Shown here: positions 44,275 to 51,561 of the stretch, in pieces | Layout of the letters: each line of letters begins with the position of its first letter | How positions within the stretch are numbered: the first letter of the stretch is position 1 | Assembly: GCA_944326035.1 (NCBI GenBank) | Contig: CALVCS010000009.1 | Coordinates: 122,963-186,962, forward strand | Source of the DNA: an uncultured Alistipes sp. | GTDB taxonomy: Bacteria > Bacteroidota > Bacteroidia > Bacteroidales > Rikenellaceae | Direction: 5' to 3' | Length of the DNA stretch: 64,000 nucleotides | Made by a program: the position numbers and the translations under genes | The notes under the pieces: model-generated | Seen by the model: the letters and a program-made list of their open reading frames with translations, nothing else | What the model was told of the DNA's origin: nothing | Databases searched by the model: none

Positions 44275-44862
44275 CTATTTTTGAAGCATCTGGTAGATAA
44301 ATTCAAGGTCGTTGAGGGTACGGGCGTAGAATCGTTGATTGACCTGTGTGATGACCACTCCGATCCCTGCAATCAGCATTCCTATAACGGTGGTGGCGAA
44401 GGCCATCTGCAGGTTGTAGGCCATGGTGGCGATCTCGCCCGAGGCGAGTCCTACGAGGGCCGGTCCCATGGGAATGAGCGTACCCATCAGCCCCAACATC
44501 GGACCGAATTTAATCAGATTTCGGCTATGAGCCAACTTTTGTTGGAGGTCGACCTCGTAATTGGCGATGACCCGTTCTCCGTACGCCGGTTCATCGCGAT
44601 GTTCGGCGAGCGCTCTGACGCATTGCGAAAAGTCGGATTGTTTCATCGACAGGAGGGGTTCCAGTTGTGCCCGGCAGTTCTGGGGGGTCAGGGTGTCCAG
44701 CAGAGGCGAGACCTGGTTCCGGAGTTGTTTATGGGCGGTATAGTTGGCGTAAAAACGGATCACCAGGACCAGACTCTTTCCCAGAAAGTAGAAAAGAAGG
44801 AGGATCACCGGGACCATCAACCCATTGGAGAGGATAAACAGAATTTTAGAGAGAGCTTCCAT
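44275..44862 (-). CDS. MotA/TolQ/ExbB proton-channel family protein, HmuU-like
   Basis: 195 aa with three hydrophobic segments (about residues 8-37, 113-140 and 150-172). The last two form the ExbB/TolQ core, with LMGTLIPMGPALVGLASG and MAFATTVIGMLIAGIGVVI. Such proteins use proton flow to power a partner spanning the periplasm. It is immediately followed by the DUF2149 gene and overlaps the preceding 173-aa membrane protein gene by 17 nt. It is not the housekeeping TonB motor, judged from the linked CobN-like gene. Confidence 0.87.
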   Translation of the reverse strand: MEALSKILFILSNGLMVPVILLLFYFLGKSLVLVIRFYANYTAHKQLRNQVSPLLDTLTPQNCRAQLEPLLSMKQSDFSQCVRALAEHRDEPAYGERVIANYEVDLQQKLAHSRNLIKFGPMLGLMGTLIPMGPALVGLASGEIATMAYNLQMAFATTVIGMLIAGIGVVITQVNQRFYARTLNDLEFIYQMLQK

Positions 44863-45367
44863 CGAACAGTACGGTTGTTAAGAGAATAAAAAGATTGACG
44901 AGATAGATCAGGTGGCGTTTCTGCGGGTGCGAGATCCGCCATTTTTGAGCGATAAAGAAGAACAGTCCGGTCAATAGGGCGACGGCGATTCCTCCGGTCA
45001 GGGCCAATCCCCCGAACGAAACACCCGGATTTTGGCGGACGACTTGATCGGCCAGCACCCATAGCGGCAACCAGAGCATACAGCCCGGATACCGGGAGAT
45101 CAGCGGCGCGGATTGTGTGGTGGTGTCGTTGCGATTTGCGAAGCACCCGATCAGCAACAGTGCCGATTCCAACCACAGACCGATTTGGGCGACATTCCAA
45201 ACGGCCTTTATGTCGAGCGTCGTTTCGGTGCGCCAGAGGATCAGTCCGGCCATCACGACGCCCCACAACCCACAGAGCACGACCAGGATCGTCCTCCGGA
45301 ACGAGGAGTAGGTCAACACGGCGTTGAGGTAGACCAATATCAACAGGACGATAAACAGGTTATGCAT
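44846..45367 (-). CDS. Multi-spanning membrane protein of the CobN/ExbB module, HmuT-like position
   Basis: 173 aa from the ATG at 45367, overlapping the CobN-like stop by 8 nt; a longer frame running back into that gene is an overlap artefact. About five hydrophobic segments (MHNLFIVLLILVYLNAVL; ILVVLCGLWGVVMAGLIL; IGLWLESALLLIGCFA; ALTGGIAVALLTGLFFFIAQ; LIYLVNLFILLTTVLF). No family I can name with certainty. In Porphyromonas hmu loci an uncharacterised membrane protein (HmuT) occupies the same slot between the CobN-like and ExbB-like genes. Confidence 0.7.
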   Translation of the reverse strand: MHNLFIVLLILVYLNAVLTYSSFRRTILVVLCGLWGVVMAGLILWRTETTLDIKAVWNVAQIGLWLESALLLIGCFANRNDTTTQSAPLISRYPGCMLWLPLWVLADQVVRQNPGVSFGGLALTGGIAVALLTGLFFFIAQKWRISHPQKRHLIYLVNLFILLTTVLFDGSSL

Positions 45368-48300
45368 GGTTTTTGGGCGGTTTGTGTCTGGATACAAGGA
45401 CGATAGCCAGGCCTCCGCCGAGGAGCAGCAACAGAATGACGACCATCGGAAACGCTTTCCGGTCGAGTTTGTTCGCGAGATGGTTCGGGTGGCGATCTCC
45501 GTTGAGGTGCTCTTCTCGGAGGACGACGGCGGATGCGTCCGCCGTCGACAGAACATCGTGTAGTTGTTGTTTATAGGCTTGAGCCTCCTGGGTGGGCAAG
45601 GCGTTGGCGATAAATTCTTGGAGTTTCGGATTGGCGCAGACGAAGGAGGTACAAGGTGCGCCATGTCGTTGGGTAAAGTCCGCATGTTGTCGGGCGGTGA
45701 CAGCGATCTGTTCCTTCGAGGCTTTCCAATACCCTTTGCGGGCGCATTCCAGCAAGGTCGCCGTCATCTCCTGGTAAGCAACCGGATGGATACTATCAAA
45801 ATAGGCGGCGATATGCAAAGAGTCTTTGTCCAGGATATACAGCTCGTAAAGGTCGTCGTATAGCCGTTCGTTCAGGGCCGAAGGGCGCATCACGCTCCAT
45901 CCGAAGAGATTATGGAACATCTTGCCGAACATCTGAGCGGTGGTGGCTTCCCCCTTCATGCGCTCTTTGATGAAGACCGGGTTGAGCAGGGTGGCTCGGG
46001 TTTCGAGGGCGATGGCCTCTTTGGTCTCTTGCAGGCGGGGCAGATGGACGTTGCGGTAGTCGGCCATGATGGCTTCCGGTTCTTTTCCGTTGAGTTGCGT
46101 GGCGGCCAGCGAGAGCGTTCCGGTAAATTCATACACATGGTCCAGCGAAATCGGCCCCCAGGTATTGCTCTGGTGAGGCTGTACGATCACATCGGTTTGC
46201 TGCAGGGCGGCTGCGAACAGCGAGGGATCCATCGTTCCCCAATGAGCGGTATCTCCATAGAGGGCACACATGTTTTGAAGGTAACCATCGACCAGATCTT
46301 GTGTTTGATCCCACTCGCCGGAATGCTCGGTGTAACTCAACATCCCCGTACTGTATCCGGCGTTGACCGGCCCGAAGATACGTTGTGTGGAGAGTTCACG
46401 GGCTTTTTTGGGGGTGGTGCCGTTCTGTACCATGGCTTGTTCTTGCGAAACGGTTCCTTCGGCCACATAGTTCGGATAGCGATCTCCGGTCGCTTTCGAG
46501 GCCAGCTCAACGGCTTGGGCCAATAGTCGGAGACGGGATTCGGCGATGTCCCGTAATTGTCCTGACACCTGGACCATGATGTTGATACGGGGACGGCCCA
46601 GTTCGGCCGAGGGCGTCAGTTTCAGGTCCATCACCCGGCCTTGCGCATCTCGGACGGGTTCGACCCCTAACATCCGGAAGGCTTGTGCCAAGGTGGCCCC
46701 TTGGGAAGCGATGAATTCGCCGGCCCAGAAGGTGTAGCTCACTTTATGGGGATAGACGCCATGTTTTTGGCGATAATCGTTCAGGGTTTGTTCGGTCAAG
46801 GCCACTCCATCGCTCCAGGCTTTGGGTGAGGGTGTGGCGTCGGCATTGATGCTGAAGAGGTTTCTGCCGGTAGGCAGTACATTGGGATTCAGTACCGGAT
46901 CACCACCTGGTGAAGGACGGACCGGACGACCAGCTAAGGCTTGCAACATGGCTTCGAATTCCTGTTCGGGCGATTGCAGCAGCTGTTCGCGATATCGGGC
47001 GACATCGGTCATCTCGGGTGAAAAGGCGCCCCCGTTCAGATAGGCGGCGATGTCGCGACGTGCGGCGGGAACGTAGGTGTGGGCAATAAAGGCATAGTCG
47101 TGGAGTTGGTCGTCATGAATCAGCCCCTTGTTCCGATCGGCTTGGGCACGGGAGTACGCCAGTTGGTCGGTACTCATGGCCAGCAGGGTGGTCTGAAGGT
47201 CGGATGCGTTGTAGGGAACGCCCATGACATAGTATGCTCCGGTGATTTTTTCCTGGATCAGCTCTTCGACAAATGAGGCGACTTTTTTCAACTCATCGAT
47301 CGTGTAGGGGGTACGACGACTCGAATCCAGTCCGAGGTCCCGATGTAATCCGAATCGGATAATCTCCTGTTTGAGAGCCACGGAATTGGACGTCGGAGTG
47401 GAGAGAACCGTATGGAGATGTTCGATCAGAGGGGTATAGGTCGTTCGTAACTGATTGTCGACATACGGTGGGGTGAGGTGGGAGACGATGACGGCATGGC
47501 TACGTCGTTTGGCGATGATCCCTTCGCCGACGTTGTCGATGGAGTAGAAATAAAAGTGGGGCCGATTGCCGATCAACACTTCCGCCCAATCGGCCTGGGA
47601 TAGACCGGCATTTTTCCCCGGGGTGAATTCCAGGTTTCCGTGGGTGCCGAAATGGATCAGAACATCGGCGTCGAAGCCTTTTTGCAGGTAGAGATAGGGC
47701 GCTATATAGCTGTGAGGGGGGGCGACTTCGGCGCCATGGGTCAATTCGAATTCGTCATGCCCGAACAGGGAGCGCGGTTGCGGGAACAGCAGAATATTTC
47801 CATATTCGATGGCGGCGATTGCCAGACTGTCCCCTCGGGCCAGCAGTTGACCGGGAAACTCGCCATAGCGGTCGATGATCTCCTGATATTTTTCCGGCAA
47901 CAGAAGCTCCGAAACCCACTTTTCATAGGTTGTCCGATCGATCCATCGTGGATGCCCTTCGTTCATGAAACGTTCCTGGGCGGCCGGGGCATAGTCTCCG
48001 ATTACCGAGCCATAGGTCATCAGTTGTCGTTTGAATTCGGTCAGATCGTCCGGCAGGCCCTGAACCTGATATCCTTCGGCGCGCAATCGTTGCAAAAAGT
48101 GATATAACGAGGGGACAACCTCCATGCCGGCGGCCAGGAGGGCATCTTTGCCGGGCCATTTGAAGTAGCCGATGGCGATTTTCTTCTCCGAATTCGGCTT
48201 CGTTCGCAGATTCATAAAACGGTTGAACTGTTCCATGAAGGCGTCGATCCGTTCCGGTTCGGGAGTGTGGAGCCAATAGCCGTTCGGCTGCTCGTTCAGG

Positions 48301-49280
48301 GTGGCGATACATAACGGGGTCATGGCACCGTCTATTTCCGGCATCACGATCCGGGCATTGAGGGTGCCGGGACTCAGGGGTTTGTGAGGGTCGAGCCACT
48401 CTTCACGGGACTGGATCAGGGGGAAAGGCGTGAAGATCGGAATCCCGCGTTCGTACATCTTGCGAAGGAAATCATCGTTGCCCAGACGTCCCATAGGGAG
48501 GTAGATGATCGCCTCTGGTTGGATCTCTTCGATCATCTGTTCCCGTTGCGGGCCTACGGCAGAAAAGGGATACACATTGTAACCGGCTCGGGTCAGTTTG
48601 CCGATCAAGGTGTCGATATGGGCCCGATTGCTCTCTACGGGGAATTTGACACCCGACAGGAGTGCAATGTGGGGTTTTCCTGGCTGGTAGAGGTTTCGTC
48701 GTTGGAGATAAGCGGTCAGTTGGGCGGCCGTTTCGAAATATTGTCCGCCTTCGAGATGAAAGAAGAGCTGGTCGGGCATGGTCACCGGGTCGGCATAGTG
48801 GGTATCGCCCCATTTATAGGGGGTCGACAGGTGACGGAGGTAGCGGAGCAGATTGCGATAATTGGGTTGACAGGGGATGCGACAATAGGCCGTTAGTTGG
48901 GCGGTTTGCAGCGAATCCAGATTATGACGGATCACCAGACTGGACCCTCTGACCGAGTAGGTGTAGATCGGAATGCCTTTACGGGCTGCTTTCTCGATGG
49001 AATGTCTTTGAGCCGAATCCAGATGTAGGCCGCGACCATACAACAGAACGGCATCATAGCGGTCGAAATGCTGGGCATTCTGCATGGCGACACAGTGTAC
49101 CGATATGCCCCGATGATCTTTGTTCAGGGTGATTTCGGCGGCTTGGGTAGGGAGCGGATTGACGATCAGTATCCGGGTCGGGGCGAGATAATGGCGATAT
49201 CCCAGGAAGAGAAGAATCCCGCCGACGAGGATAATGGCTCCGAGTCGTATGTATTTCCAGCTTTTCGACAGAATGGGCAT
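45360..49280 (-). CDS. Membrane-anchored CobN/HmuS-like class I chelatase
   Basis: 1306 aa, the length of CobN. One N-terminal membrane anchor (residues ~12-28, LGAIILVGGILLFLGY) and one C-terminal anchor (about the last 30-35 residues, MVVILLLLLGGGLAIVLV). The large body carries CobN/BchH blocks such as DVLIHFGTHGNLEFTPGKNAGLSQ, LGVEPVRDAQGRV, GRPRINIMVQVSGQLRD and the late MFGKMFHNLFGWSVMRPSAL. Twin anchors imply that the body lies in the periplasm, unlike cytoplasmic CobN. No CobS/CobT ATPase is encoded nearby; instead ExbB-like and DUF2149 partners follow, as in hmuSTUV loci, where HmuS has been linked to haem demetallation. Confidence 0.85.
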   Translation of the reverse strand: MPILSKSWKYIRLGAIILVGGILLFLGYRHYLAPTRILIVNPLPTQAAEITLNKDHRGISVHCVAMQNAQHFDRYDAVLLYGRGLHLDSAQRHSIEKAARKGIPIYTYSVRGSSLVIRHNLDSLQTAQLTAYCRIPCQPNYRNLLRYLRHLSTPYKWGDTHYADPVTMPDQLFFHLEGGQYFETAAQLTAYLQRRNLYQPGKPHIALLSGVKFPVESNRAHIDTLIGKLTRAGYNVYPFSAVGPQREQMIEEIQPEAIIYLPMGRLGNDDFLRKMYERGIPIFTPFPLIQSREEWLDPHKPLSPGTLNARIVMPEIDGAMTPLCIATLNEQPNGYWLHTPEPERIDAFMEQFNRFMNLRTKPNSEKKIAIGYFKWPGKDALLAAGMEVVPSLYHFLQRLRAEGYQVQGLPDDLTEFKRQLMTYGSVIGDYAPAAQERFMNEGHPRWIDRTTYEKWVSELLLPEKYQEIIDRYGEFPGQLLARGDSLAIAAIEYGNILLFPQPRSLFGHDEFELTHGAEVAPPHSYIAPYLYLQKGFDADVLIHFGTHGNLEFTPGKNAGLSQADWAEVLIGNRPHFYFYSIDNVGEGIIAKRRSHAVIVSHLTPPYVDNQLRTTYTPLIEHLHTVLSTPTSNSVALKQEIIRFGLHRDLGLDSSRRTPYTIDELKKVASFVEELIQEKITGAYYVMGVPYNASDLQTTLLAMSTDQLAYSRAQADRNKGLIHDDQLHDYAFIAHTYVPAARRDIAAYLNGGAFSPEMTDVARYREQLLQSPEQEFEAMLQALAGRPVRPSPGGDPVLNPNVLPTGRNLFSINADATPSPKAWSDGVALTEQTLNDYRQKHGVYPHKVSYTFWAGEFIASQGATLAQAFRMLGVEPVRDAQGRVMDLKLTPSAELGRPRINIMVQVSGQLRDIAESRLRLLAQAVELASKATGDRYPNYVAEGTVSQEQAMVQNGTTPKKARELSTQRIFGPVNAGYSTGMLSYTEHSGEWDQTQDLVDGYLQNMCALYGDTAHWGTMDPSLFAAALQQTDVIVQPHQSNTWGPISLDHVYEFTGTLSLAATQLNGKEPEAIMADYRNVHLPRLQETKEAIALETRATLLNPVFIKERMKGEATTAQMFGKMFHNLFGWSVMRPSALNERLYDDLYELYILDKDSLHIAAYFDSIHPVAYQEMTATLLECARKGYWKASKEQIAVTARQHADFTQRHGAPCTSFVCANPKLQEFIANALPTQEAQAYKQQLHDVLSTADASAVVLREEHLNGDRHPNHLANKLDRKAFPMVVILLLLLGGGLAIVLVSRHKPPKNHA

Positions 49281-49290
49281 GGCGTGAATG

Positions 49291-50187
49291 TTAAGGGTTT
49301 TCGCGCAGAAATGCGGCTTTGATTTCCGGAGCTCTCAGCGGACGTTCTTTCAGTCCTTGTCGAATATGGTCGATATAGAGGGCTTGGATTTCGGGGATCT
49401 CTCCCAGGCCTTCCCGTACGAAGGTTACCTGATAGCCCTCAGCTTCCAGTTGGGGTTGCCACTCTCCCTCCAAATCATTGCGGGCATGATCGCCCGCCAC
49501 GAACATCAACGGTACCAAGGTGACCTGTCGGGTTTTCTCCGTTTTCAGTTTGGTTTGTATGTGGTCGAGCGAGGGAAATCCTTCGACGGTTGCGACATGG
49601 ATATTGGGGTATCCCTGCACGTGGAACAGATAATCGAGTTGTGCATAGATAGCATTGGCCGGGGTGTGGGTTCCATGGCCGACCAACACGATAGCGTGCC
49701 GTTTGTCGGGGGAGGAGGCGTGCCGGTGCGCCAGAATTTCGGTGACCTTTTCACAATCCTCGAGGGAGTAGAGCAGAGGATGACCTATCCGAATATCTTT
49801 AAAGAAGGGGAGCATCATTTCGGCTTCGTTCCTCAGGGTCTCCGCTTCGATTCCGTCGATCACATGAGTCGCTTGGACGAAAACCTGCGTATACCCCTCG
49901 GCGGCCAGTTTTAACAGGGCCTCTTGCGGGGTGAGCTTTTCGATGCCGCGTGCTTTCAGCCGTTTGATCACGATGCGGGAGGTATACGCTTCCAGAACCT
50001 TCCGATCCGGAAATTCGGAGGCTACTTTTTGGTTGATTGCATCGATGGTTTTGGCACGGGTGTCATCATATGTCGTCCCGAAATGGACCATGAGAATGGC
50101 AGATTTCTCGCCATCCGTCTGTGAAAACGCCTGAGTAACTCCCCATATCGGGCTCAAACCGAGGAGCAGAAGAAAGAATTTTTTCAT
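49291..50187 (-). CDS. cbiK: Exported sirohydrochlorin cobaltochelatase, CbiK type
   Basis: 298 aa, longer than cytoplasmic CbiK by a clear signal peptide (MKKFFLLLLGLSPIWG, cleavage near AFSQ, about residue 22-24). The class II chelatase fold keeps the metal-binding residues: His171 in LVGHGTHTPAN, Glu202 in VATVEGFPS and His234 in FVAGDHARND. The family inserts cobalt into sirohydrochlorin, but an exported form cannot reach the cytoplasmic substrate. A periplasmic CbiK is known in Desulfovibrio vulgaris. It sits 10 nt upstream of the CobN-like gene, so both chelatases are predicted to act in the same compartment. Confidence 0.88.
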   Translation of the reverse strand: MKKFFLLLLGLSPIWGVTQAFSQTDGEKSAILMVHFGTTYDDTRAKTIDAINQKVASEFPDRKVLEAYTSRIVIKRLKARGIEKLTPQEALLKLAAEGYTQVFVQATHVIDGIEAETLRNEAEMMLPFFKDIRIGHPLLYSLEDCEKVTEILAHRHASSPDKRHAIVLVGHGTHTPANAIYAQLDYLFHVQGYPNIHVATVEGFPSLDHIQTKLKTEKTRQVTLVPLMFVAGDHARNDLEGEWQPQLEAEGYQVTFVREGLGEIPEIQALYIDHIRQGLKERPLRAPEIKAAFLRENP

Positions 50188-50201
50188 AACAATTTTAAGG
50201 A

Positions 50202-50251
50202 ACGGTTCCCGATAGGTCGTTTGAGTGAAAACGCCCTACCGGGAGAACCGT
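50202..50251 (-). terminator. Strong intergenic hairpin between the DUF4374 and cbiK genes
   Basis: Arms 50202-50222 and 50228-50251 pair almost throughout (ACGGTTC..., TAGG and CGTTT blocks), with a short loop. No T tract follows on the minus strand, so it is more likely a partial terminator, processing or stability element that lowers expression of cbiK and downstream genes relative to the receptor and lipoprotein. Confidence 0.6.
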
Positions 50252-50271
50252 GTTAGTGTATCCGTATGGAA

Positions 50272-51549
50272 CTATGGCAGATTGTCGACGACTCGGATCT
50301 GTTCGAAATAGTAACCCGGTTCCATTTCGGCCCCTTTCGAGGTTGTGCCGGTTTGAGCATCATAGACATAGAGCTTCGGGTTTGACCCTTCGGCATCGAT
50401 GCCGAAATAGGCTTTGTGGTTGATCACCGCCATACGGGAAGAGAATCGTCCACTGCTATAGGGCAGCTGGGTTCCGTTGTATTTGACCGGCGTGCTGACG
50501 GTAGACTGCAAATCGATCACCGTATAGTAGTGGCTGAAAGCGTCGATACCCGTTCCCTTGGAGTCGTCACGGGCATAGGCGATGATCTGATTGCCGCCCA
50601 GATATTCGATGGAGATCAGTTTTCCCGCATTGGGATAGCCGTTATACGTCGCATCGAATTGGGTGGAGTTGGCTGGCATACGGAGCAGATAACTTTTTTC
50701 TCCGCCGGAGGTCTCTCCGTAGCAGGCGAGGTAGAGATCGTTGTTGTTGGCCACGAAGGTGATCTTTTGCAACAACTCACCGTAAGCGGAGCCCACCATT
50801 TCGCAATCGACGGCACACGGCGTGTTGGATTCAATGGCCATGGTCGAGGGGTTGATTACCGCCGTATAGAAGGGCGAGGTACGGGTGTTTTTGCCGGCGG
50901 CTACTTTTCCTTTGCCGTAATAGAAATAGAATAGGTGGTTGTCCGATTTCCGATAGGTCAGGATCCCCGAGGTGGTGAAGACATTGGAATTGGGGGGCAG
51001 CGGAATATCCAGGGTCCCTTCAGCGATAATACTCATGTCCGTGGCATTGAGTTTGGTCCAGATGATCGACTTCGTATCCCCGCTGGCCGCCATGATGACC
51101 AACGTGTTGTCATCGATCCAGGCATGCGTGTATTTGCGGCAGGCATAGGAGTTGGCTTGGAAACGTCGTTCGGCCACCACCGTGATTTTATTGTCTTTGA
51201 TCAGGTATTTGCTGAAGCGGTCGCCGGACACGGGGACCTGATAGTAGTAGGCACCCTTTTGGATGGTTTCCAGGGAGAGAATCGAATTGACTTCGGTTCC
51301 TTCGCCGACGAAGGTGATTTGCGGTTGGTCGGCATTCAGGTTGTCCAGACTGCGCACCAGGGTCTGCACATCGCGACCCATGCCTCCATGACGGTCGAGC
51401 GCAACCCACAGATCGAAATGGTAGGTTTGTGTAGGGGTCGGGTCTACAGGATCGGGATCGGGGGTGTCGTTCCCGTTGTTTTTCGTACATCCGGCCAGTC
51501 CTACGGTGAGCAGCAGAACGGCGAAAAGGGTAAATTTGAAATGACGCAT
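50272..51549 (-). CDS. DUF4374 family lipoprotein
   Basis: 425 aa. Lipoprotein signal with lipobox LAGC (Cys21) and a short Asp/Pro/Thr-rich linker (NDTPDPDPVDPTPTQ) placing the domain away from the membrane. The rest has a beta-propeller-like repeat pattern (for example SILSLETIQKGAYYY, NTLVIMAASGDTKSIIW, HLFYFYYGKGKV). DUF4374 proteins are typically encoded next to TonB-dependent receptors in Bacteroidetes and are thought to capture ligand at the cell surface. It lies 12 nt after the receptor gene. Confidence 0.8.
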   Translation of the reverse strand: MRHFKFTLFAVLLLTVGLAGCTKNNGNDTPDPDPVDPTPTQTYHFDLWVALDRHGGMGRDVQTLVRSLDNLNADQPQITFVGEGTEVNSILSLETIQKGAYYYQVPVSGDRFSKYLIKDNKITVVAERRFQANSYACRKYTHAWIDDNTLVIMAASGDTKSIIWTKLNATDMSIIAEGTLDIPLPPNSNVFTTSGILTYRKSDNHLFYFYYGKGKVAAGKNTRTSPFYTAVINPSTMAIESNTPCAVDCEMVGSAYGELLQKITFVANNNDLYLACYGETSGGEKSYLLRMPANSTQFDATYNGYPNAGKLISIEYLGGNQIIAYARDDSKGTGIDAFSHYYTVIDLQSTVSTPVKYNGTQLPYSSGRFSSRMAVINHKAYFGIDAEGSNPKLYVYDAQTGTTSKGAEMEPGYYFEQIRVVDNLP

Positions 51550-51561
51550 GGTATTGAACTG

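Noticed and set aside
44846..45685. Long version of the membrane protein gene starting inside the CobN-like gene
   Set aside because: The extra 106 residues are a frame-shifted reading of CobN-like coding sequence; the ATG at 45367 gives a normal membrane protein.
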